From Halichondria panicea (taxonomy: Eukaryota > Porifera > Demospongiae > Suberitida > Halichondriidae), in assembly GCF_963675165.1 (NCBI RefSeq), contig NC_087382.1, positions 5,185,963 through 5,249,962 on the forward strand: DNA of 64,000 nt, written 5' to 3'. Shown piece by piece: positions 1-11,287 of the stretch. The notes beneath the pieces were generated by a model. It was not told where the DNA came from. It ran no database searches and was given only the letters and a program-made list of their open reading frames with translations. Position 1 is the first letter of the stretch. Each line of letters opens with the position of its first letter. The position numbers and the translations under genes are program-made.

Positions 1-1450
1 TGGAAATCTTCTATTCAAAGTTGTCAAGGTACCTGAATACAAAGTTGTAAGTTTTCAAACTCAATAATGTTACATTATTATTATAGACATGCATGCAGGA
101 TTGTGTACAATTAATCCAGCTATAGTGTTGCTACAGTTTTTATGGAGCTATAGTCATCTCCTTGGCAAACTGATTCATGACTGTGATAATAATTTATACT
201 CTTTTACAGAGCAGAGCGACTCATCTCATCTTTCAAGAGTGGATATACATACGTCCTCAGTGGCAGTCTGTTTGCATGATGCACCTCATTCCTCAACTAC
301 TGATTGTTACTCTGATTCTCTCTGGCTTGAGATTGGTGATTTCGTTGGTGATTTCGGAAACTTACTACATAGCGCCAGAAATTTCTACCCATGCATTCAA
401 TGGCTCTAGTAACAAAACACATTTTCGCTTGAGCTACTTAATCAGCGAAACCAATCTTCTAGCGGAGACAGTTTGACTTTGATTTTTCTACCAGGGATTC
501 ATCCTCTTAGTCGTTTCCTTACAGTACAAAATTTCACATTTGTGCAGTTTATTGGAGAGAATAATTCAGTGATACTATAAGGAAAGAGTAGTATCTAATT
601 TACCAGTATCGAATATTCAAAATTTAAATTTTACATCTGAAATTGGAAATAGTTCCCAAGAAAAGCTAACTATTAATGATGTGGCAAACTTTTCCATTTT
701 GGAGTGCTTTTTCTCGAGTTTTTCTGATAGCAGTCCCGCTTTACTCTATATCAGAAACACACAAAACACTTCAATTGATCATGTTTCGTTCAAAAACAAT
801 CTTGCTAGAGCTCTGTATGTACAGTCTGGAAATGCAGTAAGAATCACAAATAGTGTGTTCAAAAGAAACAGACATGATGTTGCTGTACAAAGATGCGGAG
901 GAGCAATCAAAGTGGATTCAACAAACAATCATTGTCATATCGAAATGTACAATAATGCAAGTTATGGTGGAGCAATTTGTGCCCTTCCTCAATCTACTAT
1001 ATCTATCTCAAACAGTGTGTTTGACCGCAACAGTGCTTCTAAAGATGGTGAAGCTATTTATGTTCATTCTAGTGATGCATACATAACTGATAGTGAACTA
1101 ACGAGTAACCGTGCAATGTGGGGTGGAGCGTTATCTATCTTCAATCAATCTAATGTGTCAGTTTCAAACAGTTCATTCAAAAACAACAATGCTACAAAAT
1201 CTGGTGGAGGAATTTCTGCTCATTTTAGTGATAATTATAATTATATATATCGCTGATAGTGAACTGACCAACAACAGTGCAACGTGGGGAGGAGCGATTG
1301 TTATCCATGAACAATCGAATATGTCGATTTCAAACAGTTTCTTGAAAAAAACAGTGCCCAAAGGTTTGGTGGAGGAATTAATGCTCGTTCTAGTATTATA
1401 TATATTACTGATAGTGAACTAACCGACAACAGGGCCGCGCAGGGGGGAAT

Positions 1451-1578
1451 CGACTACCTGCAATTGACCTCACTCAGTCCTCTCAATGCATAAGAACTAA
1501 ACTGAGGGAATTACTGTGGAACCATTTCAGAAATCTGACAATCCATGCACCTATCACTTATGTCCATGTCACAAAATT
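1451..1578 (+). mobile_element. LINE-like fragment inserted in the beta-helix repeats
   Basis: About 127 bp are present here and absent at the matching point of copy 2 (near 17402). In + strand translation the insert reads like the C-terminal tail of sponge or cnidarian retrotransposon ORF2 proteins: RTKLRELLWNHF, then in another frame NPCTYHLCPCHK. The comparison with copy 2 shows the insertion directly; the LINE assignment is from remembered family motifs. Confidence 0.5.
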
Positions 1579-3629
1579 GATATTTATCTTTGATCAATCG
1601 AATATTCGATATCAAACAGTTTATTCGAAAACAACAGTGCTTCCAAATATGGTGGAGGAATTTATTCTCATTCGAGTAACATATACATCGCTGATAGTGA
1701 ACTAACAAGTAACAGTGCGAAATATATAGGAGGAGCAATCTACGCTGATGAGAGTAACGGCAAAATATTCTCGCTTTTCAAATGCAACATAACAAACAAC
1801 AGTGCACATGATTGGGGTGGTGGCATTTATTATTATGCCTGCAATGCCTACATCGTGAAAACAGTCATAAATGGCAATAAAGCCGATTGGGGTGGCGGTA
1901 TACACATGGAGTTGGGTACCCTTAACATATCTGAAAGTGAACTAACAGGAAATCGTGGTGATTATGTGGCAGCTATGTACTCCTATTCGAGTGTGTCTAT
2001 CAGTGATACTGTCATCACAAATAACGTAGCGAAAGCTGGTGCTTTATTCATTCAGCAATCTGTTTTGACATTCCGAGATGCCAATGTTATCAGCGACAAC
2101 AGCAAAAGCTCTATATATGCTCTTAACTGTGTAATTAGATTTGATGGACCAACAAAACTCAATAATAATCACGGCAATCTTGGTGGAGCCATCTTTGCTG
2201 TACAGAGCCAAATCTATTTTAACGCTTGTCTATTTAAACGCTTGGAAAAGTTTTAATTGTCAACAACATAGCTAATTTTGGAGGAGGAATATTTCTGAGA
2301 GAAGCCACGCTATTTGTTTATTATCCAGTTCAAATATCTTTCAATACTGCGAGTAATGGTGGAGGTATGTTCGCTTACCTAAGCAGTATCAAATTTGAAT
2401 CAAACGTATATTATGATACTCGAACAAATATGATCACAAGTAACACAGCTTATCGTGATGGTAGGGGTATCTTTGCTATTGCATCAACCATCACAATTCT
2501 TTATTTCTTTCTGTATGTAGACATATGAACAATGCGATGTCTAATGGCGGGGGAATTTACCTTCAAGAAAGTTCCAAAGTACAAATATTCAAAGAGTGGC
2601 ATGAATACACCTTTGAAGAATGTAGGGTTATGCTACATATCGGAAATAATACAGCTCATTCCGGACATGGTGGAGGTATATACGTTGATGATAGTACAGA
2701 AATCGGTGGTACTTGTAGAGGTGGGATCACCAACGAGTTAGCTGAGAGCGTTTTCTCTGAATGCTTCATTAAAACTCTCAATTTGTATGACTTGACTCAT
2801 TATAATGACACAATTTTTGTAAACACATTCCTCACAAATAATATAGCCTTCAAGTTTGGATCAAATGTGTATGGAGGTCTTCTGGATAGGTGCACACTCA
2901 ACCCTTTCGCAGAATTCTATACAGCTTCAGGAATACTTCAGAAACACTGTCGAACTTTCGAGTGATTTATCAGTGGAAGTAAGTTTGTGTAATGGATCCG
3001 AGAACAGTAGTGTGATTATCAGAGGAGGTGTGCTAAAAATGAATGTTATGGCTGTTGATCAAGTTGGAAATCCAGTTAATGCTACAATTCGAAGCTCTGT
3101 TATCTCTAAAAGTGGTGTTGGTCGTCTCAAAGAAGGACAGACAGAACAAAGAGTTGGCAATCAGTGCACAGAAATAGAGTACAATGTATTCGCACAAGAC
3201 ATCGCTGCTCAAGTGGAACTCTATGCTGATGGTGGTCCCTGTGCTAACCTTGGAAAGTCAACACAGAGTATAAGTATTATATTTCTTTCTTGTACTTGTC
3301 CTGTTTGTTTCCAACAAACCAATGATACAATCGAATGCATTTGTGGCTGTGATCCAGATTTACAACAACATCAAATTTCCGAATGTTCTCATGATCAAGA
3401 AACAGTTTCAACTTGAAACTAATATATGGATAGGGGTTGATAATAGCACTACGCTCAATATGACAAGCTACATAGTTAGCGACTGTCCATTTGATTATTG
3501 TGTAGAGAAACCATTCGACGTTGTTCTTGGCAATCAAAACGAGATAGACAGACAGTGTGACTACAATCGAAGTGGTGTCTTGTGTGGGGAATGTAAAGAG
3601 GGACTCAGTCTTGTTTTAGGTACGTCAAA

Positions 3630-5003
3630 ATGTTTGGAATGCTCAAATCTCTTCCTCTCCTTGTTAATTCCTTTGCTGTATTAGGTGTAGCACTGGTTGC
3701 ATTCATTCTCCTGCTTAATATCACCATAGCTACTGGGACCATACATGGACTCATTTTTTACGCGAATATAGTTGCAGCAAATAGAGCATTGTTTATACCA
3801 CGCGACACCTCAAAGTTTTTAAAAGTTTTCATACATTGGATCAATCTTGACTTGGGAATTGAGACATGCTTTTACGATGGAATGAACTCTCAAGCAAAAG
3901 TTATTTTTCAACTTGTCTTCCCAGCATACTTGTTTCTTTTGATGTTCTTAATAATAATTTTGAGCAAGTACTCTGACTCATTTGCAAAGCTCCTCTCCAA
4001 CAGAAACCCAGTTGCTGCCCTCGGCACACTCATCCTACTCTCTTATTCCAAACTTTTACGGTTTATCATTGCTGCATTGCAGTCCACAGTTTTAGACTCT
4101 TCCCATGGAATGGTTTGGTCCTATAATGGTAACGTGCGTTACTTCAGTCGAGAACACATTCCTCAGTTTGTTGCTGCTATCATAATCCTTGCTGCTGGTG
4201 GATTGTTCACTGTACTGCTGTTCTTTGGACAATGGTTTCCTCTCTGTTCCGAATGGAAGCTCATGAAATGGACCAAAAACACAAAGTACATTGGCTTCAT
4301 GGACGCATACCACGCTCCATTTACTCCCAAGCATCGCTACTGGGTGGGATTGCTCCTCTTAGCTCTGATTATCCACAATCTAGTGACTTCATTCTCACCA
4401 AACCCATACCTACCTGTTATATCAGCTGGCTGCTTGCCAGTGGGAATTATTGTATTCAAAGCAATGCGGATAAGAGTGTACAAAAAATGGTGGAATGAGT
4501 TTACTGAAACATTGTTTCTACTCAATCTCATTTTTCTAGCATTTGGCACTTTGTACACTAACATCAAAACTGTAAATAGCACTGGTTATGCCTTATCTAA
4601 TATTTCTGTGGGCATCACATTCGTTCTCTTTCTAGTGCTTGTTATTGGCTACCATGTTTACGAATTTATTCTCAAGAAAACCGGTATCTTCCAGAAGCTA
4701 TCACATTCCATGAGAAATGTAGCTCGTGACAAAAGGCAAGCTCAAAATGTTGATGGACAAGAAACGAACAAATCCCACGAAACGGTCAATGCCAATGATC
4801 TCGACCTACCAGCAAGTTCTGAGTACCACTCTTATGTCGATGGAGACGGAAAAACCACGACATCTGCTCAGCTGAGACTGTCGTACATTGATGACCTTTC
4901 CCCAGTGGTTGAAGGTGACTACATAATAAACCCTTCTTCTGAATTTCGATCGAAGGTCAGAGTAACACATACAGTGGTTGAATTCAAAAATATAATACTA
5001 TAA
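3630..5003 (+). CDS. Multi-pass membrane and cytoplasmic C-terminal part of beta-helix copy 1
   Basis: This is the longest intact reading frame of copy 1 (457 codons). It holds the membrane domain: hydrophobic segments around residues 10-35, 85-110, 130-150, 180-205, 235-260, 290-310 and 325-350, with conserved loops such as NLDLGIETCFYDGMNSQAK and YFSREHIPQF. A polar tail of roughly 100 residues follows, containing SSEYHSY and RLSYIDDLSPVVEGDY, the latter also conserved in copy 2. The true gene reads in from the Cys-rich region at 3322-3684 through one frameshift near 3675, so the first codons of this frame are not a real start. Confidence 0.6.
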   Translation: MFGMLKSLPLLVNSFAVLGVALVAFILLLNITIATGTIHGLIFYANIVAANRALFIPRDTSKFLKVFIHWINLDLGIETCFYDGMNSQAKVIFQLVFPAYLFLLMFLIIILSKYSDSFAKLLSNRNPVAALGTLILLSYSKLLRFIIAALQSTVLDSSHGMVWSYNGNVRYFSREHIPQFVAAIIILAAGGLFTVLLFFGQWFPLCSEWKLMKWTKNTKYIGFMDAYHAPFTPKHRYWVGLLLLALIIHNLVTSFSPNPYLPVISAGCLPVGIIVFKAMRIRVYKKWWNEFTETLFLLNLIFLAFGTLYTNIKTVNSTGYALSNISVGITFVLFLVLVIGYHVYEFILKKTGIFQKLSHSMRNVARDKRQAQNVDGQETNKSHETVNANDLDLPASSEYHSYVDGDGKTTTSAQLRLSYIDDLSPVVEGDYIINPSSEFRSKVRVTHTVVEFKNIIL

Positions 5004-5040
5004 ATTGAAGAATTATTTTGATTGATGTTTTGTACATCTT

Positions 5041-5370
5041 ATTATAATTATGTTGAGAGCTATATAGTATAATAATTATGTATCGGGTATGTTTCGATGG
5101 TATACCGATAAAACGTTTGTGGAATGACCGTTAGAAAAGTTTTCGCTGAATAGCAGCCTTTCTGCATGCATGTAATATTAATTCGTGGATATAAATGTTC
5201 GTTTATCAAAATAATTTATAACATAATAATTTATTATTTTCTTTGCAACAAGGTCTACATACATGTATTATTATACATAACAGCCATTAAAATAGGAGGG
5301 TATATAAGAGATATGGAATTGAGGGCTAACTGACAGTACCCCAAAACAGTCACAAGTCTACATATCATAA
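5041..5370. other. Intergenic, with a decayed copy of the GTATAGCGGG MITE
   Basis: No gene seen. Positions about 5085-5210 resemble one side of the MITE family found intact at 24237-24433 (GGTAT, TTCG, GGTATA and a later TTCGTGGATATAAATGTTCG-type stretch) but lack clean inverted ends. Confidence 0.4.
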
Positions 5371-5575
5371 TCATCCTCGGACATCATAATTATTAGATTC
5401 TTCATCAGAGTCAGCGATGTAATTCACTGCTTGCTTCTTCTTGTTCCTCGTGGGTTGACCTATCGATTCTTCGTCAGAGTCGATGACGTAATTCACGACT
5501 TGCTTCTTCCTGTTCCTCGTGGGTCGGGCTGCCGGCGTCGGCGATACCACCGCCTTCTCCTCCTCACTGCCATCA
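5371..5575 (-). CDS. Possible terminal exon with repeated PTRNRKKQ-acidic units
   Basis: Reading on the - strand, a good acceptor (TATAAATTTCAG) ends at 5576. It is followed by an open frame of about 67 codons to a TGA at 5373. The product is very polar: an acidic DGSEEE stretch, then two direct repeats of about 20 residues, each PTRN(R/K)KKQ followed by VNY, a spacer and DSDEES. This alternating basic and acidic design is typical of disordered nuclear tails, but I recognise no family. Local base composition is richer in G and C than the surroundings, which supports coding. No upstream exons were identified. Confidence 0.35.
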
Positions 5576-5639
5576 CTGAAATTTATATGCTCCTCATGCC
5601 TCTGTATTATTGCTATGAGCGCCATGGCATGCATGCAGT

Positions 5640-6755
5640 CTTTGTCTGATTGTACTGATGAACTTGTGTTTGTTTTCGGTACCGAGTTCTAATTGGTCAA
5701 CATTGCAAACTGCCACCCTATGTGTTTATATCAACATATAACCCTTGTTGATAGACAGATAGCAGACTAACTAACATACATTGCACTACGGGGATCATGT
5801 TTTGTAAGTGGCTATGACCGAGTCACTATAAGTGGTTGAATTCCTCACGTGTTATACATGCAGGGCTGCGGTTTGCAAGTACTTAGACGCTTACATAAAA
5901 GGACGAAACGTGATCCTTGAGTGTAAGTTGAAGTTAGCCTCTCCTTTTCTTATTTATGGGCTCCTCACGATAGTGAATCTGCAATACTATATGCATAGTA
6001 AGACACTCCATCCCCCTCTTGTGCTCCTGATAAAATTACAAACGTGTATATACAAACAAATGAAGAGCCTAATGGTTGCATAGATTTAGTTAGCCAATGA
6101 AAAGTGGGGTCAAAATAGTGCATTTGGTCAATGCTTTTACTAGCTCTATAGTTCGTAAATTAAAAGCGGGATCTAAATCAATTCGATCTTATGACTGCAT
6201 GTGCATGCATGCATTCTATATACATGCATGTGTCCTTCCTCAGGCCAACATAATTATGTCATGCCCATGGTATAACCATTATACAAAGTATCATTACGAA
6301 GTACCATGCATGTAATTAACTTTTAAGTGATTGAGTGATTTATGGCCAAACATCAATTATTAATAAAGCCATATAATTTCCCGGTATAATTATGTCACTA
6401 CACTCGTTACCTGTAGTTGTGTTCTGCTCATTCATGCATGTGTGAAGGGTATGCACTCCAACGATAAGTTAGTTTCCCGTTCTATACTTAACCCTTTATC
6501 GTTCTTACTTCCTTTAAAGAGGCTGTGGGCAGAAGGTGTAACTCGGTATCTATATAATTTTAGTTACAGTGTCCCAAAGCTGAGGGACATAAATACCTCA
6601 TACCCATAATTATGACCTATTACTTTGTTTCAGAAAAATTAATCCATTTCAATAATGGTCTGACAGCATCTAAGCACAAAACTGTATAATGTACATATAT
6701 ATATACTAAGCTACATCTCAATCTATAAGTTTAGTATCCTTGACATTGCGACTGC
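5640..6755. other. Intergenic, no gene seen
   Basis: AT-rich sequence with many TATAATTATA and ATGCATGC motifs. Segments near 5820-5900 and 5993-6050 match, in different orientations, sequence at 28612-28670 and 28900-28960, so this is old duplicated material. No coding or RNA gene is supported. Confidence 0.4.
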
Positions 6756-6850
6756 TTAAAACAGTGAGGCCAAAGCGGCAATTAGTCCAGTGAGCACCAT
6801 CATTGGCATGGCAACGGTAAATGCAGCACCATTACCAGCATTGGGGCAAA
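6756..6850 (-). pseudogene. Orphan terminal exon of the small GPI-tail protein family
   Basis: Closely resembles the last exon of the gene at 26638-27677. An acceptor TATATTTCAG ends at 6851, followed by a phase-1 exon reading VCPNAGNGAAFTVAMPMM, a hydrophobic tail ending ALASLF, and TAA. A small-residue site followed by a hydrophobic C-terminus is the usual GPI-anchor signal pattern. I found no first or second exon between here and the next gene upstream on the - strand, so it is probably a stranded exon left by segmental duplication. It could still serve as a distant alternative terminus. Confidence 0.6.
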
Positions 6851-7438
6851 CTGAAATATAGAGAAGAAGGTAGTGATTATAATTATCTGTTCACTAACAA
6901 CCATTGTCAAGTCAATATAGTAGCATGAGCCCTATATATATCAGGGGCGTTATTAGAAATTGGAAGGAGGCAATGCCTCCGCAAAATGTTGACTGGAAAC
7001 CACGCCCCTAATTATTGCGTAGAATGCAGGTAAATGGCAGAGTATATAACTGCTCTCAGCGTGGAAGTCGGCTACTCTGGGGCTATAGCCATGGCAGCAG
7101 CTGCCTCCTTTGGGTGCGGCTTGGTGAAATTTACAAAGGCACTCGAAAATTACTCACTATAATTATAGTAAAACTCAGAATGAATATGGATCACCGTCAT
7201 TCTGTGGCAGCAGTATATATCAGAGGAGTAGGAAGATGTTTTTGTAAGGGGGTGCTGAAGGTGGCCAGAGGCCACTGACAAATCTGGGGGTCGGGGAAAA
7301 TTTTGGCATTCTACATTCCCGGAGATAAATTCTAAGCAAATTTGGTATAAAATTATCAGTATCAAAATTTGCCAATTCTACGTGAGTTTACCTATAAAAT
7401 GTTCTGCTATACAATTAATGTATATGTTAAGTGGGTAT

Positions 7439-7906
7439 TAGTCTCATGAATCAGCCGCCGTTCTTTGGAACCACCGTCTGAGCACTCTTGTCATGAAGTC
7501 ATTTCAAAATGGAATGTTGATTGCTCACAAAACCAATGGAATGTAATTAAATCGTGATCTTACGCCCACACATATTTCCTAATTGTTATACAAATCGCCA
7601 AGCGAAGGCATCTCTCTCTACTTGTGTTTTGCTGTGGTGTTAAATCTGTGCCCAAGGACCCCTGCTTGCCTTGCTTATGCTTCGTAGCAGCTTCTATGTA
7701 TGAAGTATTTACCATGCGTAATGCATGCGTAATGATTATCCAAATGCGTTGAGCAAAGTGCAGTTCTTTGCTGCCTCCAAGTTCATCACCTGACTGGACT
7801 TCTGCAATTTGATTGGTCAAGACGGAATTCCGTCTTGGCACATAAAACGATGACAAGAGTGCTCAGACGGTGGTTCCAAAAGAACGGCGGCTGATTCATG
7901 AGACTA
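7439..7906. mobile_element. Mutator-like MITE, family C (468 bp)
   Basis: The ends are long inverted repeats (about 55 bp) starting TAGTCTCATGAATCAGCC. The element is flanked by a perfect 9-bp duplication AGTGGGTAT (7430-7438 and 7907-7915). A 9-bp target duplication with long TIRs fits the Mutator (MULE) superfamily. No transposase is inside, so it is non-autonomous. A near-identical copy lies at 33115-33581. Confidence 0.85.
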
Positions 7907-7991
7907 AGTGGGTATAATCATCTACGATGTGGTTCATCTAGCTGACCTTTGTACTGTGTACGTAACTATGCTAGTATAGCTAGCTCAGTAA

Positions 7992-8039
7992 TAGCCTCGA
8001 TTCCAGGCCGCTTATTCAAGCGGCCTGGAATCGAGGCTA
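7992..8039. mobile_element. Minimal 48-bp palindromic element, TAGCCTCG family
   Basis: An almost perfect palindrome: TAGCCTCGATTCCAGGCCGC, an 8-base centre, and the reverse complement. It is flanked by GCTCAGTAA (7983-7991) and GCTCAGTAG (8040-8048), a 9-bp duplication with one mismatch. It is effectively two terminal repeats with nothing between them. Confidence 0.75.
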
Positions 8040-8049
8040 GCTCAGTAGC

Positions 8050-9780
8050 TACTAGCTCGACTACTATACTAGGTGCTATATCAAGCTAGCTACGTAGCTG
8101 TTCTGAACTTCATGGAGCAAGTAGGTAAGGTAGCTTGAGATAAGGGGGTGCTCCAGCACCCTGAGCACCCGTGCTTCCTACGCCACTGCACATTGGCTGT
8201 TTCCTTGACTTGAGCTTTAACAGAATAGCCCCTTTTTTTGATATGTAAGCTTTTTGTTGTTCTCCAGTGTTGTGAAATAGGTCGAATGGGGTGCCTTCTT
8301 TGTATGGGGTGTCCTGATCTGACCGTTCACAATTGAAAGTTTTAGTGTGAATTTTCTGATTCTTTTAGCTTTACTCTATGAGAATAGCTATTACATAGTA
8401 GCTGTACTAACTCGAAATAAGAATTTTGCCTCAATGAAAAAGTGTGAAAATGTCATGTTGCTCTTTTCCCACACAGGTGTGATTGTAAAACAATGGGCAT
8501 GGGAAGTCAGAAATTGCGTTTTTTTTCAGCGAATGAAAAGCAAGAAGCAGCAGACATCCCCCGTCTGTTCTCATCAGCCTTTACCTGAGTTGACCAGCAA
8601 CTCTTGAATCTCTCCACTTCTTGGTTGCCAAGTCAGTGTTGAACTAATTGCCGTCAAGAACGTGCTCACCATTGTCAAGCTGCCAAGAGTTGATGTCATT
8701 GTCACCTTGTGTGTTCAGTGTCAGCTCATTTGGAACTTGTCAGTACGTTCTGAATATACCCTTACACCCCCTCTCTCAACTCATCACTCCAGTTCTTTCA
8801 ACCTAAGTTACCTTCACCAGCGTGCTGTGCTATTTTGATTGAGATCCATCGATTCCCTGAACTTTTGTGATGAAAATCCTGGCCTTAAATGTTTAATTAG
8901 ATTTGTGAAAGCATCACTCTTCTACACTATATTATTATAGTTGATCAGGTAAGTTCTGTCAAAAAATTGTTCACGAACCGTTACCCAAACGCAGAAGACC
9001 GGACTCTGACAACACATTCTGACTCATATCGTTCATAATGTACGTGTATCTTTACAATGTCATGGCTTGTCTGCAGTTCATAATAATGTTATATAATAAT
9101 GGTGTATAATTATGATGAGTTGTCATGGATGTATAATTGTAGAGCATGGACACATTTCCAGAGTAGAAAGAACCTACAAAAAAAAGAATTTCAAAACTAA
9201 AAGCTTGCACACACATATAGGCCTTCACATGCATTGTATAAAATGACATGATGCATGACTGTCTGCATGGAGAATATAATAGTGAACATTGTAAAGTATA
9301 TATATATAGAGAAACTCATGCATGGAAATGGCATCATGGATTAAATTCACCACATGCACATGCACACATAGCTCAGAGCCCTACTTCCTTGATATGTCTT
9401 CACTAGCAGGAGGGCCCATAGAGGAGGCTGCAACCATACCCAGCAACACAGATCTATCTACTTCCGGCCATGCTTCCGTCTAACACAGACAGTCCATGAA
9501 TTGTGTTCACGTGATCTCGTTTCCAATCCCCTTCCTCTACTATCTATGAGTAATAAACTACCTCCCCAAAGAGTGACACATGCACAGTGTAAAATTGTAC
9601 AGTTGCTAAAAACTTTCTTTCACATGCATGCATGCATGGCAGGTTATATAGACGAACTTAAAATGAGAGTTTGAATGTTTAACTGACATGAGAAGTGACA
9701 AAACAACAGCGTTAGAAGGACAGTTTCAAATTAATTCTTCAAGGAATAGTTCTTCTTGGTGTAACATTGGACTCACAAGC
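8050..9780. other. Intergenic, no gene seen
   Basis: No convincing gene. The stretch 8340-8900 has more even base composition than its surroundings and may be a decayed coding or repeat fragment, but no motif is recognisable in any frame. Confidence 0.35.
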
Positions 9781-9791
9781 ACATAGCAGAC

Positions 9792-9850
9792 TAGCCTCGA
9801 TCCCAGGCCGCACTTCCCACTAGGGAAGTGGCCGGTGAAGGAGGAGGCTA
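9792..9850. mobile_element. Short TAGCCTCG-family element (59 bp)
   Basis: Ends are TAGCCTCGATCCCAGGCCGC and an imperfect inverse ending GGAGGCTA. It is flanked by a perfect 9-bp duplication ATAGCAGAC (9783-9791 and 9851-9859). Confidence 0.7.
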
Positions 9851-9928
9851 ATAGCAGACCGATCATAGCTCTAGATCTACTGAGCATGCGCAATCCAACC
9901 ATAGCCACGCCCACAATTTCAGTACTAG

Positions 9929-10258
9929 TAGCCTCGATTCCAGGCCGCAGGGACAACCGTATAGCGGGTATATTTTGAGTGGTATAAATTTTCGCGGATG
10001 GATCTCTACAAAGGATTTCGCGGATTTTATTTTCGTGGTCTGAGTCCAGCCTTTTGGCGCATGCGCACATCAACATAGAGCTGTAGTACCTCCACACCGT
10101 TAGCCTCGAATCCATAATACTGAACACACGCCTACTATTCATAAATTTTCATGGGTATAAATTTTCGCGGTACAGGCTCAATCCCCGAAAACCGCGAACA
10201 TTTATACCCTCGAAATATTATACCCGCTATACGGTATTGAAGGCTGGAGTCGAGGCTA
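9929..10258. mobile_element. TAGCCTCG-family element split by a GTATAGCGGG MITE
   Basis: The outer ends read TAGCCTCGATTCCAGGCCGC and GTCGAGGCTA. Inside, 9956-10236 is a second element with ends CCGTATAGCGGGTATA and TATACCCGCTATACGG, so the latter inserted into the former. Confidence 0.6.
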
Positions 10259-10259
10259 T

Positions 10260-11150
10260 ACTAGCAAAGACTGGTATGTAGCTACTGTAGCTGCAAACTT
10301 GTACATTTCCTGTACAAAACATGTCATTGTGGATCTTCCTTCCATACTCCATATAATTATATAGGCTGTAGATTTTGGGAGTGTATATCTAAATGCTGAA
10401 ACACAGCTATACATGACATCAGGAGTGCATGATGACATGCAGCTCCTTAATTGAGACAATTAATCTGGCTTTTACACTAACTGCATAGGTAGACACAGAC
10501 CCAGAACTACACACAAAAAAACATTTTTACAGTACGTATACACTCTGCAGTGGGATTATTTTACACCCCATGTTCACCATGTTGAGACACCCCATGACCA
10601 CTATACACCAGTACCGGATTTACTCCCTAGAAGGGGTTGTTTTTTACACCCCTCCTTGTGTTGTTTACGCCCCTGTTTTAACAGTGTATACGACACGTGC
10701 AGCACTATATACGTCTGTCATGCATGCTTGCTAAGCAGCTTTAATAGTTGACCAGAGTGCAGCTTCTATATAAAGGCCACAATAATTATATACAACTTCT
10801 ATCGAGGCAGCCAGACTGTTTCGTATAACAAAGAATTATGCCAAAAATTATACTTACTTCTGTCTGAATCTTCTGCATTTGATCTACGCTATTGTATGTT
10901 TTACCCCCCTCCCCCCAACTTTATATATAATTATAGGAGCATGTATATATACGTATGTCTCTGCCATTCGGTATAGTACTATGTATATACGAAACAGTCT
11001 GGCTGCCTCGATAGAAGTTGTACATAATTATTATCCAAGAGGTGGCAATGCTGCTGACATACCAATCTTAGGGTCAAAGTTCACTCGCATTGTAAGAAAA
11101 TATGTGTGAGAACTTAGTTGACCCATGAATATACAAAACCAACATTCCAT
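10260..11150. repeat. Duplicated spacer, partner at 22737-23262
   Basis: From about 10684 (CGACACGTGCA, then TGTCATGCATGCTTGCTAAG) to the LINE insertion, the sequence matches 22741 onward. No gene seen. The match resumes beyond the LINE at about 13868, so the LINE landed in an already duplicated segment or one duplicated before the insertion. Confidence 0.65.
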
Positions 11151-11287
11151 TACATATTTTTTTTTTTTTATAATAATTCTGCAAAATGCATGGATACACT
11201 AGTAGCATATTACGCTAACCTAATGTGTGCCCTGTATATATTACTTACAATAGCGAGTACAAATTAAAAATAAAGACTAATATTATA

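Larger units (their letters stand above)
276..5003 (+). pseudogene. Beta-helix repeat / multi-pass membrane protein, copy 1 (frameshifted)
   Basis: Large surface protein of a family expanded in sponges; its function is not known to me. The start at 276 follows a splice acceptor near 209 and opens a signal peptide, MMHLIPQLLIVTLILSG. Then come many right-handed beta-helix coils of about 25 residues of the type N-N-x-A-x-x-G-G-A/G-I-Y, as in polymorphic outer-membrane-like proteins. Next is a Cys-rich stretch (about 3280-3640) with CTCPVCF, CICGCDPD and CGECKEGLS, then at least seven hydrophobic segments and a charged tail. The frame is broken many times: an extra A near 413, stops near 580-600, a loss near 940, shifts near 1240 and 1345, an insertion at 1451 and a shift near 3675. 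The last is a T homopolymer one base shorter than in copy 2, so it may be a sequencing error. Whether a working protein is made is uncertain. Confidence 0.75.
1..5040. repeat. Segmental duplication, copy 1 (partner 15941-20620)
   Basis: The first bases of the window match the sequence beginning near 15941, and the match continues through the whole beta-helix gene. The duplicated block includes the upstream intron and the splice acceptor ending TACTCTTTTACAG, so it is a genomic duplication, not a retrocopy. The left end of copy 1 lies outside the window. Confidence 0.9.

Noticed and set aside
276-5003. Bacterial polymorphic outer-membrane protein by contamination
   Set aside because: The beta-helix resemblance is general; introns upstream, the multi-pass membrane domain and sponge-type flanking repeats show a eukaryotic gene.
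7560-7856. 98-codon frame (- strand) inside the family C MITE, almost identical in the copy at 33236-33532
   Set aside because: It spans the element interior and into the terminal repeat, has no known motif and no start context; its conservation reflects recent transposition, not protein selection.
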